Source: Bacteroidales bacterium
Lineage (GTDB): Bacteria; Bacteroidota; Bacteroidia; Bacteroidales; F082
Length of the DNA stretch: 64,000 bases
Assembly (NCBI GenBank): GCA_016936505.1
Contig: JAFGXS010000039.1
Location: 87,154 to 151,153 of the forward strand
Reading direction: 5' to 3'
Numbering within the stretch: the stretch's first letter is position 1; each line of letters opens with the position of its first letter. Below are positions 36,333-45,559 of the stretch, one piece after another. Under the pieces are notes generated by a model. It was given only the letters and a program-made list of their open reading frames with translations, was not told the DNA's origin and did not search any database. A program made the position numbers and the translations under genes.

Positions 36333-38432
36333 ATGTGGAATGCCCGTCCTTTTGTGAGAATTCTTCTTTTCTTTCTTTCCGGAATCCTATTTGCAACTCA
36401 TTTTGCACTTCTGGACCTATTTTCACCATGGACCTGTCTTGCACTCACATCAATACTTTTGTTGGCTCTACTCGTAGTTTCCATATTTATAAGAACATTT
36501 GCTCAACGCTGGTTAACCGGCTTGATTATGGGTTTAACATTTACTTCGGCCGGAATAATGGTTACCCTTTTTCATTCCCAGTCACAAAATAAGCTCCAAA
36601 TCAACTCCTCTACAGTTTATTTATCAGGAACCATCACGAGCGAACCTTTAACTACAAATAAGTCAGTTAAATTTATTCTTAAACCAGTATTCGACTCTCT
36701 GCTGCCTTTACCTCATTCCGGAAAGATCATGACTTTTTTACCCAAGGATTCTGCAAGTCAGAAATTAAAAATGGGAGAATCTGTTTCGCTTTACGGAAAC
36801 ATCTCCAATCCTGAACCTCCACTCAATCCTGAAGAATTTGACTATTCCTTTTATTTAAAAACACAAGGAGTAGAAAAACTGCTTTTTGTTAAACAAGATA
36901 ACTGGCAACCGGTTATTCATAATTCCCGGGGAAAGGTCAGGGAGGTGTTTTCCCGCTGGAGGAAATATTTACTCGAAACACTACAAAAAAACGGACTGAA
37001 TGGTGAAGAATATGATATTGCAGCCGCAATATTGCTGGGCAACGATCAATTGATTGACCCTGACACAGAACAAAACTTTGTTGCCGCAGGAGCTGTACAC
37101 ATTCTTTGTGTTTCTGGAATGCACGTTGGTATTATTTTCCTGGTTCTCAATTTTCTGTTTGGATTCATCAACAAGTTCAAGCACGGAACATGGATCAAAA
37201 ACCTTTTGATATTTATATTGTTATGGGCATACGCTCTTTTAACAGGCTTGTCGCCATCCGTGCTCAGAGCCACAGTAATGATTAGCTTTTTCATTCTGGC
37301 TAACGCCCTAAAAAAAGATTACGACAGATACAATCTACTGGCAGCATCAGCTTTTCTTTTGTTAGTCATAAATCCTTTTTTACTATTTCATGTTGGATTT
37401 CAACTGAGTTACAGTGCTGTTTTGGGGATCCTCATTTTTTATCAACCCCTCTACCGGAGTTTGTATATAAAAAATAAAATTATTGATGCATTCTGGGCAG
37501 CAATTGTAGTATCCTTTGCAGCCCAGCTGGGAGCTTTCCCCATAGCGGCTCACTACTTTCATGTTTTTCCGGTGTATTTCCTACTCACCAACCTTGTGGT
37601 TTTTTTATTATCGTACCTCATTCTAGGCATTGGATTCAGTCTGTTACTCATTTCCTGGTTGCCTTTTTTACCAAAACTTCTGGGAACAATTCTGGCATTT
37701 ATCATTAAAATATTAAATAGCTGGGTTCTATTTATTGCCCGGCTCCCCTACTCCCAAATCAACGATATTTACTTTCCCTGGGAAAAAGTTATCATTATTT
37801 ATCTGCTCATATATTTCTCTTATTCCTTTATTGTACTCAAAAAATGGAATTCCATTTTGCCTCTTTTAATGACCCTTATTTTGATATTCACTTTCGATAT
37901 ATACAGAAATTACCACCTGTCAAAACAAAAACACCTAATGGTTTATGCTGTGAACCAACACCCGGTTATTGGCTTGGTAAAGGGAAAAACAGAAGTGCTT
38001 TTGACAGATTCGGTCATAATTTCAGAACCAAGTTTATTAAATTACAATCTGAACAATTACAGGATAAAACAAGGACTTCAAAATAAAATACTCGACATTA
38101 AAAAACTCAAAAACAGTGGTCTGATTCGATTCAATAATCAGAACTATTATATTCTGAACCCTAACATAAAACATTACCCGGCACTGAACGACAAGATTTC
38201 TCTTTTTGCAGTCATCTATTGGGGAAATAAGTACATCTCATTAAAAAAGATGGCACAATCTTTTCATTTTAAGACAGTAATTTTAACAAAACCTATGCCC
38301 ATATGGGTCAGAACCAGGATAGCGAAAGAAGCTAAAAGTTTAAATATTAGAGTAATAGAAACACACAAAACGGGAGCCGTTGAAATCAGTAAAAAGAATA
38401 AGATTTTTTCAAAAAATAGTTTGGAGAATTAA
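36333..38432 (+). CDS. ComEC/Rec2 family DNA-uptake channel protein
   Basis: A 699-residue inner-membrane protein. The N-terminal DUF4131 part (about 1-210) is followed by the competence domain with ILCVSGMHVGIIFLVLNFLF, LLTGLSPSVLRATVM and VGFQLSYSAVLGI, and about ten helices. In competent bacteria ComEC carries single-stranded DNA into the cytoplasm. No metallo-beta-lactamase domain is recognisable after about residue 500, as in many homologues of this phylum. No other com gene is adjacent. A 26-base palindromic patch with GACGT and ACGTC precedes the start. Confidence 0.9.
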   Translation: MWNARPFVRILLFFLSGILFATHFALLDLFSPWTCLALTSILLLALLVVSIFIRTFAQRWLTGLIMGLTFTSAGIMVTLFHSQSQNKLQINSSTVYLSGTITSEPLTTNKSVKFILKPVFDSLLPLPHSGKIMTFLPKDSASQKLKMGESVSLYGNISNPEPPLNPEEFDYSFYLKTQGVEKLLFVKQDNWQPVIHNSRGKVREVFSRWRKYLLETLQKNGLNGEEYDIAAAILLGNDQLIDPDTEQNFVAAGAVHILCVSGMHVGIIFLVLNFLFGFINKFKHGTWIKNLLIFILLWAYALLTGLSPSVLRATVMISFFILANALKKDYDRYNLLAASAFLLLVINPFLLFHVGFQLSYSAVLGILIFYQPLYRSLYIKNKIIDAFWAAIVVSFAAQLGAFPIAAHYFHVFPVYFLLTNLVVFLLSYLILGIGFSLLLISWLPFLPKLLGTILAFIIKILNSWVLFIARLPYSQINDIYFPWEKVIIIYLLIYFSYSFIVLKKWNSILPLLMTLILIFTFDIYRNYHLSKQKHLMVYAVNQHPVIGLVKGKTEVLLTDSVIISEPSLLNYNLNNYRIKQGLQNKILDIKKLKNSGLIRFNNQNYYILNPNIKHYPALNDKISLFAVIYWGNKYISLKKMAQSFHFKTVILTKPMPIWVRTRIAKEAKSLNIRVIETHKTGAVEISKKNKIFSKNSLEN

Positions 38433-38450
38433 AAAAACCCCTTATTTTTG
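38420..38450 (+). promoter_or_regulatory. tRNA-Asp promoter
   Basis: TTTG (38420-38423), 19 bases, TATTTTTG (38443-38450), fitting the phylum consensus. It overlaps the end of comEC. The mature tRNA begins 36 bases downstream. Confidence 0.8.
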
Positions 38451-38486
38451 CAGTCCGAATTTCACACAGAGTTCATACAAAATATT

Positions 38487-38560
38487 GGTCCGGTAGTTCA
38501 GTTGGTTAGAATACATGCCTGTCACGCATGGGGTCGCGGGTTCGAGTCCCGTCCGGACCG
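38487..38560 (+). tRNA. tRNA-Asp (GTC)
   Basis: A 74-base cloverleaf: acceptor stem GGTCCGG with CCGGACC (38553-38559), discriminator G, D-loop AGTTGGTTA, anticodon GTC at 38521-38523 in the loop CTGTCAC, and T-loop GTTCGAGTC. The 3' CCA is not encoded. Confidence 0.97.
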
Positions 38561-38563
38561 CTT

Positions 38564-38592
38564 AAAAGGAAGCTTTTTTAGCTTCCTTTTTT
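38564..38592 (+). terminator. tRNA-Asp terminator
   Basis: AAAAGGAAGC, 7-base loop, GCTTCC and six T, 4 bases after the tRNA. Confidence 0.85.
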
Positions 38593-38630
38593 GTTATAAG
38601 CATTATATGAGCTTAAAAGATTATTTCAAC

Positions 38631-38665
38631 AAAAAAAGCCTGAATTAACATTCAGGCTTTTTTTT
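38631..38665. terminator. Bidirectional terminator at the KAS III gene end
   Basis: Seven A, GCCTGAAT, a 4-base loop, ATTCAGGC and eight T. On the minus strand it lies 24 bases after the KAS III stop. Confidence 0.88.
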
Positions 38666-38688
38666 ATTGATTACAGACCATATCTTTA

Positions 38689-39768
38689 CTAAGGAACTCT
38701 GTATACTATTGAATTAATGTTCAGTCCGGCTCCCACAGAAGTAAATACCACAACGTCGCCCGATTTAATTTCCTGTCCTTCCATTTCATTCTTTAAAATA
38801 AGGTCAAGCAAAGTAGGTACGGTTCCCACAGAACTATTACCCAACCAGGATATAGTCATTGGCACCTTATCTTTGGGATAACTTTTATGGCCATATAACT
38901 TAAACAAACGCTGAATGATGGCTTCATCCATCTTTTCATTTGCCTGATGAATCAGGATTTTGTCAATATCCTCAATAGACAGCCCTGCTTTTTCTATGCT
39001 TTCTTTAACCGTTCCCGGAACATTAGATAAGGCATAATTATACAATTTACGGCCATACATCTTCATATACACCTCGTTTCCGGTATATTTTGGATTATAG
39101 GAACTATCCATCCACAATTCAAATGCATGTTCCAGCGTATCTGAACGCGTAGAATGAGAAAGAATACCAACTTCTTCTTCTGAGTCAACCCCTTCCAGAA
39201 TTGTAGCGCCCATTCCATCAGCATAAATCATGCTATCTCTGTCGTGCGGATCAAAAACTCTTGACAGGGTATCTCCACCAATTACCAAGGCGCGAAAGGC
39301 ATCTCCCGATTTTATATAATAGTGAGCCTGAATCATAGCCTGAATCCAACCCGGACAACCGAATGCGATATCATATGCCACTGTTTTGTGGTTTACAATT
39401 CCAAGTTTGTGTTTTACCCTTGAGGCCAGTGCTGGAAGAAGGTCTGTATGTTTATTGTGTGCAGGAACATCACCAAAGTTATGCGCAAAGATGATGTAAT
39501 CAAGTGTTTCAGGATCAATACCAGACGAATCCAATGCATCTTTGGCTGCAAAATACCCCATATCGGAAGCCACTAAATCGTCTGTTATCCAACGACGTTC
39601 CTCAATTCCTGTAATTTTTACAAATTTCTCAATGATTTCAGCCTGATCGGTAGTGAACCGCTGTCCTGATTCATCGTAAAATTTGGCATCCATAAAATGG
39701 CTGTTGGGGATAACCTGCGAGGGAATGTATTTCCCTGTCCCTTTGATTACTGTCCTCCTTTTATTCAT
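38689..39768 (-). CDS. 3-oxoacyl-ACP synthase III family protein
   Basis: A 359-residue thiolase-fold condensing enzyme. The catalytic triad is complete: Cys138 in AFGCPGW, His in LIHQANEKM and Asn in SWLGNSSVGT. FabH-type enzymes start fatty acid chains from acetyl-CoA and malonyl-ACP. This one is longer than typical FabH (about 320) and carries inserts near residues 20-45 and 185-215, so it may act on a different acyl primer, as secondary KAS III enzymes do. It is a single gene, far from fab genes. Confidence 0.87.
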   Translation of the reverse strand: MNKRRTVIKGTGKYIPSQVIPNSHFMDAKFYDESGQRFTTDQAEIIEKFVKITGIEERRWITDDLVASDMGYFAAKDALDSSGIDPETLDYIIFAHNFGDVPAHNKHTDLLPALASRVKHKLGIVNHKTVAYDIAFGCPGWIQAMIQAHYYIKSGDAFRALVIGGDTLSRVFDPHDRDSMIYADGMGATILEGVDSEEEVGILSHSTRSDTLEHAFELWMDSSYNPKYTGNEVYMKMYGRKLYNYALSNVPGTVKESIEKAGLSIEDIDKILIHQANEKMDEAIIQRLFKLYGHKSYPKDKVPMTISWLGNSSVGTVPTLLDLILKNEMEGQEIKSGDVVVFTSVGAGLNINSIVYRVP

Positions 39769-39916
39769 AGAGAAATTATCTTTTAAATTTTAAGAGAACA
39801 AATAACGAAAGAAAAAACCAGAAATAAAAAGAGTTTATTTAAAACTTTTTAAAATATGATTGTAACTAACTATATTTCATCAAGGTAAGCCGTACAGAGC
39901 CGCAAACGTTGTAAAT

Positions 39917-40888
39917 CTATTCAAAAACAGCATCAACAGCCATAGTAAAAAGCTGCCTTTTATCCATACCAAAAGCAGCAGCCTGCTGTGGAATGATGCT
40001 GGCTTCTGTCATACCGGGTACCGTATTCACCTCCAAAAAGAAAACCTCATCCTCAGTTACAATATAATCAAAACGTACAAATCCTTTACAATCCAGCTTA
40101 CGGTATAAAAAAGAACTTAAGGCTTTAATTTCGGAATCCAGGCTTTCTTCAATCTGCGCAGGTGTAATTTCATCAGACTTTCCGAAATATTTGGCCTCAT
40201 AATCGAAAAACTCATTATGCGCCACAATTTCAGTAATAGGAAAAACCGTCATTTTATTACCCTTAAGAAAGACTCCGCAGGTAAGTTCTCTTCCATTTAA
40301 AGCTTTCTCTATCAAAATTCTGTCATCTTCATTAAATGCTTTTTCAACAGCGACATCAAAATCCTCAGCAGCTTTTACTTTTGAAACCCCGACACTGGAA
40401 CCGCTTTTTGCCGGTTTAACGAACAAAGGTAATCCCAATGAATCAATAATCATTTTACAATCAATAACCTCATTCTTTTTAAAAGAAAGCCCTTCGGTTG
40501 TGCTGATACCCAATGATTGCACAAACAAATTACAGTAATACTTATTAAATGTCAACGCAGAAGTATCTACGCCACAGGATGTGTAGGGGATTTGAAGCAA
40601 ATCCAAATATCCCTGCAACATTCCGTCTTCACCCGGAGTTCCGTGGATAGCATTAAAAACAGCATCAAAATAAACCGTTTTCCCATCAATTTTAAGGCTA
40701 AAGTCTGATCTGTCAACAGGCAGCCTTTCACCTTCATCGCTAATATAATCCCAACTACTTTTTTTAATTTCAATTAAATACGATTGATACCTTGAAGAAT
40801 CAAGAAACTTTTTCACGGCACGACCACTGGCCATAGAAATCTCGTATTCACCCGAGTATCCACCACATACAATAGCAATGTTTTTCAT
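39917..40888 (-). CDS. ddl: D-alanine--D-alanine ligase
   Basis: A 323-residue ATP-grasp ligase that makes the D-Ala-D-Ala end of the peptidoglycan stem peptide. It shows AIVCGGYSGEYEISMASG at the N-terminus, AIHGTPGEDGMLQGYLDLLQIPYTSCG, the Lys-containing PLFVKPAKSGSSVGVSKV and the metal-binding FLEVNTVPGMTEASIIPQQ. It is divergent from a PASTA protein gene and rluD, an arrangement I recall in this phylum. Confidence 0.95.
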   Translation of the reverse strand: MKNIAIVCGGYSGEYEISMASGRAVKKFLDSSRYQSYLIEIKKSSWDYISDEGERLPVDRSDFSLKIDGKTVYFDAVFNAIHGTPGEDGMLQGYLDLLQIPYTSCGVDTSALTFNKYYCNLFVQSLGISTTEGLSFKKNEVIDCKMIIDSLGLPLFVKPAKSGSSVGVSKVKAAEDFDVAVEKAFNEDDRILIEKALNGRELTCGVFLKGNKMTVFPITEIVAHNEFFDYEAKYFGKSDEITPAQIEESLDSEIKALSSFLYRKLDCKGFVRFDYIVTEDEVFFLEVNTVPGMTEASIIPQQAAAFGMDKRQLFTMAVDAVFE

Positions 40889-41040
40889 ATACTAATTCAA
40901 TAATTTATACCTTTGCGCAAGTCTGAACCGGCGATCATAAGTCATTAATAATTAAGATTGACTGTCTGAAAATCGCTGCTCATGAAAACAAAATTACGAC
41001 AATAAACGTTATTTAAACCGAACAAAAGAACTTTTCAGGT

Positions 41041-41937
41041 ATGGGATTCTTTTATTTTTTGGGACAAAAAAAGTTTTATCTGCATTTGCTGATTGCCATT
41101 TTATTAACTCTTCTTCTTCTTTGGGGAGTACTCCAATCGCTGGCTTGGTACACGCGTCACGGACAAGTATATCTGGTTCCTGATTTTAAGGGTCAAACAC
41201 TTCAGCAACTTAATGCAAAACATTATAACGATTACTTTGATCTTCAGGTTATCGATTCGGTTTACAGTCAAAAGTATGAACCCGGAGCCATTGTAATGCA
41301 GAACCCTTTACCTGATTCAAAAGTTAAAAAGGGTCGTAATATTTACCTTACCATTGTTGCCAAAATGCCCGAAATGGTTAAAATGCCCGACCTAAAAAAC
41401 CTTTCGCTCAGACAGGCACTGGTATTGCTTGATGAAAACGGACTTGAGGTTGAAAGATTAAATTACATTGAATATTTTGCCAAGAACGCCGTTGTTGAGC
41501 AACTGCTCGCTGCTGATGATCAACCTATCGAAACAGGAACCAAGCTTGCCAAAGGAACAAAAATAAATCTGGTGGTAGGGAAAGGAAATACCCCTTCTCA
41601 AATTCCCATTCCTTTTATTATTGGCGACAAAATGAGAGATGCTCATACTGCTTTGCACTATGCTTCATTAAATGTTGGCAATGAATACTACCTCGACGGA
41701 AATGATACGACACATGCAAGGGTTTTTAAAATTGAACCGGCTCAAATGTCGCACTCACTGATGAACCCCGGCGATTCAATAACAATCTGGTATCGATCAG
41801 ACGAAAATTTTGATTTCAATCAATACATCCAACAGCTTAAAGACTCAACCGCCGTTGATTCTACAGTAATTGATTCTGCTTCAATTGATACCTCAGCCGT
41901 TAAAAATCCGGTACAGCCCAACGATTCGACTTTTTAA
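41041..41937 (+). CDS. PASTA-domain membrane protein
   Basis: A 298-residue protein with one N-terminal helix (about residues 12-35) and three PASTA repeats outside the membrane (about 42-110, 112-183, 185-265), for example VPDFKGQTLQQLNAK, MPDLKNLSLRQALVLLDENGLEV and IPFIIGDKMRDAHTALHYASL. The tail is Ser/Thr/Asp-rich. PASTA domains bind uncrosslinked peptidoglycan or beta-lactam-like groups. There is no kinase domain, so it is not a PknB-type receptor. Next to ddl and 23 bases before rluD; a wall-monitoring role is inferred. Confidence 0.87.
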   Translation: MGFFYFLGQKKFYLHLLIAILLTLLLLWGVLQSLAWYTRHGQVYLVPDFKGQTLQQLNAKHYNDYFDLQVIDSVYSQKYEPGAIVMQNPLPDSKVKKGRNIYLTIVAKMPEMVKMPDLKNLSLRQALVLLDENGLEVERLNYIEYFAKNAVVEQLLAADDQPIETGTKLAKGTKINLVVGKGNTPSQIPIPFIIGDKMRDAHTALHYASLNVGNEYYLDGNDTTHARVFKIEPAQMSHSLMNPGDSITIWYRSDENFDFNQYIQQLKDSTAVDSTVIDSASIDTSAVKNPVQPNDSTF

Positions 41938-41960
41938 TAAAACATAATTTTATTTTTTGA

Positions 41961-43007
41961 ATGGATTTGGAAAAAGATATAGAAAGAGAAGAAGAACAAG
42001 AACTTTATGAGCATCATCGTATAGTTGTTGATCCGGGTCAGAACCCCGAAAGAATTGATAAGTTTCTGTTCAACCGTATTATCAATGTTTCACGTAATAA
42101 AATCCAGCAGGCAGCGAAAGCCGGAAGTATTTTGGTTAATCAGGAAACTGCCAAATCCAATTACAAGGTAAAACCCAATGATGTAATTACTGTGGTTTTG
42201 TCTCATCCGCCAAGGATAACAGATATTCTTCCCGAAGATATTCCACTGGAGATTGTTTATGAGGACACGGATGTAATTGTTGTCAACAAGCCAGCCGGAA
42301 TGGTGGTCCACCCTGCTTATGCCAATTTCGATGGTACCCTTTTAAATGCCCTTGCAGGTTATTTCAAGAAAAATAAAAGTACAGAAGTTGAAAACGGTTT
42401 TGGATATTTAGTGCATCGAATTGATAAAGATACAAGCGGACTTTTGCTCGTTGCAAAAAATGAAATGGCTCAGACTATTCTGGCAAAGCAGTTTTTCGAC
42501 CATTCTGTTGAACGGATTTATCATGCCCTGGTATGGGGAGACCTGGAAAATGATGAAGGGACCATTGAAGGCAATATTGGTCGTCATCCCAAAGACCGCA
42601 GGAAAATGATCGTATTTCAAGACGAGTCAATAGGGAAACATGCCATAACTCATTACAAGGTATTGGAACGATTTGGTTACGTTACCTTGGTGGCTTGTCG
42701 TTTGGAAACCGGAAGAACCCATCAGATCAGGGCACATTTTCGTTATTTAGGCCACCCTTTGTTCAACGACGAAAAATATGGAGGCAGCGAGATTGTAAAA
42801 GGAACCACATTCACAAAATACAAGCAATTTGTACAAAATTGTTTTAAGATTATTCCCCGTCAGTCATTGCATGCCAAAACACTTGGGTTTACACATCCAA
42901 TCAACAAAAAAAATCTCCATTTCGACTCTATCGTTCCTGAAGATTTACAAGCGGTTTTAGAGAAATGGAGAAATTATGCTTTACACAAAGAAATAGAAGA
43001 AGAATAA
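41961..43007 (+). CDS. RluA/RluD family pseudouridine synthase
   Basis: A 348-residue enzyme that converts uridine to pseudouridine in structured RNA, most likely 23S rRNA. An S4 RNA-binding domain (about 32-90: ERIDKFLFNRIINVSRNKIQQAAKAGSILVN) precedes the catalytic domain with the Asp motif VHRIDKDTSGLLLVAKN. The following VNKPAGMVVHP and RLETGRTHQIRAHF are typical of RluD. Its stop lies 3 bases from the convergent pyrH stop. Co-transcribed with the PASTA gene. Confidence 0.93.
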   Translation: MDLEKDIEREEEQELYEHHRIVVDPGQNPERIDKFLFNRIINVSRNKIQQAAKAGSILVNQETAKSNYKVKPNDVITVVLSHPPRITDILPEDIPLEIVYEDTDVIVVNKPAGMVVHPAYANFDGTLLNALAGYFKKNKSTEVENGFGYLVHRIDKDTSGLLLVAKNEMAQTILAKQFFDHSVERIYHALVWGDLENDEGTIEGNIGRHPKDRRKMIVFQDESIGKHAITHYKVLERFGYVTLVACRLETGRTHQIRAHFRYLGHPLFNDEKYGGSEIVKGTTFTKYKQFVQNCFKIIPRQSLHAKTLGFTHPINKKNLHFDSIVPEDLQAVLEKWRNYALHKEIEEE

Positions 43008-43010
43008 AAT

Positions 43011-43718
43011 TTACCTTGTTACAAGGGTTCCTATTGCTTCACCAGAAACAACTTTTTTCAGATTACCCGGAGTGTTCATATCAAATACCAGAATGGGCAG
43101 GTTATTTTCTTTACACATAGTAAACGCTGTCATATCCATTACTTTCAGATTCTTTTCATAGGCTTCGTCGAAAGTAAGCTGATCATATTTTGTTGCGGTG
43201 GGAACCTTTTCAGGATCGGCAGTATAAACACCATCAACTCTTGTTCCCTTTAGCAGAACATCTGCATGAATTTCAACACCCCTTAAAGCAGAAGCTGTAT
43301 CGGTTGTAAAAAACGGATTACCGGTTCCTCCGGCAATAATTACAACATATCCCTCTTTCAGGTAATTACCGGCTTTTCTGCCACTCATTTCTTCAGTAAC
43401 AGGATGTACATTTAAACCGGAAAGCAGTTTAACTTTTACGCCTTGTTTTTCCAATTCACCCTGCAAAGCCATCGAGTTGATCACCGTAGCCATCATCCCC
43501 ATATAGTCGCCCTGAACCCTGTCAAAACCTTCAGCAGCTCCCTGTATTCCTCTGAAAATATTTCCACCGCCGATTACAATGGCTGTTTCTACACCCTGTT
43601 TCACAACATCAACAATGTCGTTGCAATAAACCGATAAAGTTTCCGGATCAATTCCATAGGCATTTTTACCCATTAACGCTTCGCCACTCAGCTTTAAAAG
43701 AATTCTTTTGTATTTCAT
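43011..43718 (-). CDS. pyrH: UMP kinase
   Basis: A 235-residue hexameric kinase of the amino acid kinase fold that makes UDP from UMP. Motifs: RILLKLSGEALMG at the start, IVIGGGNIFRG, the Gly-rich YVVIIAGGTGNPFFTTDTA and GVYTADPEK. Its length and motifs match bacterial PyrH, distinct from eukaryotic UMP/CMP kinase. It is a single-gene unit with no frr next to it, unlike the usual pyrH-frr order. Confidence 0.96.
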   Translation of the reverse strand: MKYKRILLKLSGEALMGKNAYGIDPETLSVYCNDIVDVVKQGVETAIVIGGGNIFRGIQGAAEGFDRVQGDYMGMMATVINSMALQGELEKQGVKVKLLSGLNVHPVTEEMSGRKAGNYLKEGYVVIIAGGTGNPFFTTDTASALRGVEIHADVLLKGTRVDGVYTADPEKVPTATKYDQLTFDEAYEKNLKVMDMTAFTMCKENNLPILVFDMNTPGNLKKVVSGEAIGTLVTR

Positions 43719-43888
43719 TTAATTATCTTTGCTTTTCTTGATTACTTTTTCATATCGGGAACACATCTCATTTCAAATAATAAGTTTTGTTCCAGTCTTT
43801 TATCTTTATTGAAAATTGTCATTTTCTTCCTTACAAATATACGAAACCATTTCAATGAAGAACGGTCTTTTATGAAAAGAGCCGCCAA

Positions 43889-43923
43889 GAAAAAGTCCCG
43901 AAATGTTAAATACACTCCGGGAC
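43889..43923 (-). terminator. ilv operon terminator
   Basis: On the minus strand GTCCCG (43923-43918), a 17-base loop, CGGGAC (43900-43895) and a T run. It lies 27 bases after the ilvC stop and closes the operon. Confidence 0.7.
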
Positions 43924-43950
43924 AATCAAACAAAAACTGGAATCTATGAT

Positions 43951-44997
43951 TTAATTATTTTCCGGTCGAAGTTTACGAACCGCAGCACCTGCCTGCCACA
44001 TTTCCGAATTTCTGATTTCTTCCAACTCAGCAGTAAGCTTCTTTCGGTAATCGGACTGACGGTTTGCTTCAATCACAATTTGTGACTCATTACCACTAGA
44101 TACACTGTCATACAGCTCATCAAATACGGGTGCTACAGCATCACGGAAACGGTTTTTCCAATCCAGGGCACCACGCTGAGCGGTGGTTGATGTATTGGCA
44201 TACATCCAATCCATACCATTTTCACCCACCAGAGGCAACAGGCTTTGGGTAAGTTCTTCAACCGTTTCGTTGAACGCTTCAGATGGAGAATGTCCTTTGG
44301 AACGTAATTTATTATACTGCGCTTCCATAATTCCGGCAATCGCCCCCATCAGCACACCTCTTTCACCTGTAAGATCACTAAACACTTCTTTTTTAAAATC
44401 GGTTTCAAACAAATAACCCGATCCAACTCCAATACCTAATGCAATAACTCTGTCAAAAGCTTTTCCTGTAGCATCCTGGTAAATGGCATAGCTTGAGTTC
44501 AACCCTTTTCCTGCTACAAAAAGACGACGCAATGAAGTGCCCGAACCTTTAGGAGCAACAAGAATTACATCCACATCGGCAGGCGGCACAATTCCGGTTT
44601 GGTCGTTATAAGTTATACCAAAGCCATGAGAAAAGTATAATGCTTTTCCAGGTGTCAGGTGCTTTTTCACCACCGGCCATTGAGCAATCTGCCCCGCATC
44701 CGACAGTAAATACTGAATAATTGAAGCCTTTTCACAAGCTTCTTCTACTTCAAACAGATCTTTTCCCGGTTGCCAGCCATCTTTCACAGCCTTATCCCAA
44801 GTTGGTGAGTCTTTCCTCTGTCCCACGATCACATTAAAACCATTATCTTTCAAATTCAATGATTGTCCCGGTCCCTGAACACCGTAACCAATTACTGCAA
44901 TCACCTCATCTTTCAATACTTCTCTGGCTTTTTCCAGAGGAAACTCGGTGCGGGTTACCACATTTTCTTCCACACCGCCAAAATTAATTTTTGCCAT
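43951..44997 (-). CDS. ilvC: Ketol-acid reductoisomerase
   Basis: Second enzyme of branched-chain amino acid synthesis: rearranges and reduces acetolactate to dihydroxyisovalerate with NADPH. The 348-residue protein has the Rossmann motif IGYGVQGPGQSLNLKDNG, where most bacterial class I enzymes read QGHAQ or similar; the QGxGQ form is closer to the fungal enzyme. The knotted C-terminal domain follows with DLTGERGVLMGAIAGIMEAQ holding metal-binding acids. Last gene of ilvD-B-N-C, 21 bases after ilvN. Confidence 0.95.
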   Translation of the reverse strand: MAKINFGGVEENVVTRTEFPLEKAREVLKDEVIAVIGYGVQGPGQSLNLKDNGFNVIVGQRKDSPTWDKAVKDGWQPGKDLFEVEEACEKASIIQYLLSDAGQIAQWPVVKKHLTPGKALYFSHGFGITYNDQTGIVPPADVDVILVAPKGSGTSLRRLFVAGKGLNSSYAIYQDATGKAFDRVIALGIGVGSGYLFETDFKKEVFSDLTGERGVLMGAIAGIMEAQYNKLRSKGHSPSEAFNETVEELTQSLLPLVGENGMDWMYANTSTTAQRGALDWKNRFRDAVAPVFDELYDSVSSGNESQIVIEANRQSDYRKKLTAELEEIRNSEMWQAGAAVRKLRPENN

Positions 44998-45018
44998 ATT
45001 CTTTTGATTAAATAATTT

Positions 45019-45552
45019 CTACACTATTTTTTGAGCATCTATTTCTTCCAGGTACTGAACCAACTCTTTTCTTTGTTTAGTAATAGCAACACGACCCGAG
45101 CGGGCAAATTGCAATACACCGAAAGGTCTCAGGTTTTCCAGTAAATCACTTGTTTCTGCTTTGTGTCCCGTTTTCTCAATTACTACATATGCCGGTGTAA
45201 TTTCCAGAAACCGGGCATTACTATTCCTAACGATATCTTCTATTGTATGACTTTGCATGAGCTCGCCGGTTTTAACTTTGTACATGGCTATTTCCTGATG
45301 CACCAGATCCTCAGTTTCATGAACAAAAACCTTCAGCACATCTACCAGTTTTTCCATTTGCCGTGATGCTTTTATTACCATCTCCTCATTAGTAATAACA
45401 ACCAGTGTTATCAAATGAACACCCCGTACCGCTGATTCGGAAGCCGTAATGCTTTCGATATTAATCTGCCTTCGGGTTAATATGTTGGTCACATGGTTCA
45501 ATAATCCAATGTGATTTTCTGTAAACAAACTAAATGTGAATTCCTGCTCCAT
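45019..45552 (-). CDS. ilvN: Acetolactate synthase small (regulatory) subunit
   Basis: A 177-residue regulatory subunit that binds valine through its N-terminal ACT domain (FTLFT-like strand, then NHVTNILTRRQINIESITASES) and has a second ACT-like half. It activates the large subunit and makes it feedback-sensitive. It starts 7 bases after the ilvB stop, so translation of the two subunits is coupled. The name ilvN is used as the general small-subunit symbol (ilvH equivalent). Confidence 0.94.
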   Translation of the reverse strand: MEQEFTFSLFTENHIGLLNHVTNILTRRQINIESITASESAVRGVHLITLVVITNEEMVIKASRQMEKLVDVLKVFVHETEDLVHQEIAMYKVKTGELMQSHTIEDIVRNSNARFLEITPAYVVIEKTGHKAETSDLLENLRPFGVLQFARSGRVAITKQRKELVQYLEEIDAQKIV

Positions 45553-45559
45553 TTTTATA

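Noticed and set aside
37900..38432. Truncation of ComEC because a metallo-beta-lactamase domain is missing
   Set aside because: The length of about 700 residues without that domain is usual for the phylum, and the frame shows no sign of disruption.
38448..38648. Open frame of about 66 codons across the tRNA
   Set aside because: It runs through the whole tRNA-Asp gene and its terminator and has no protein-like features.
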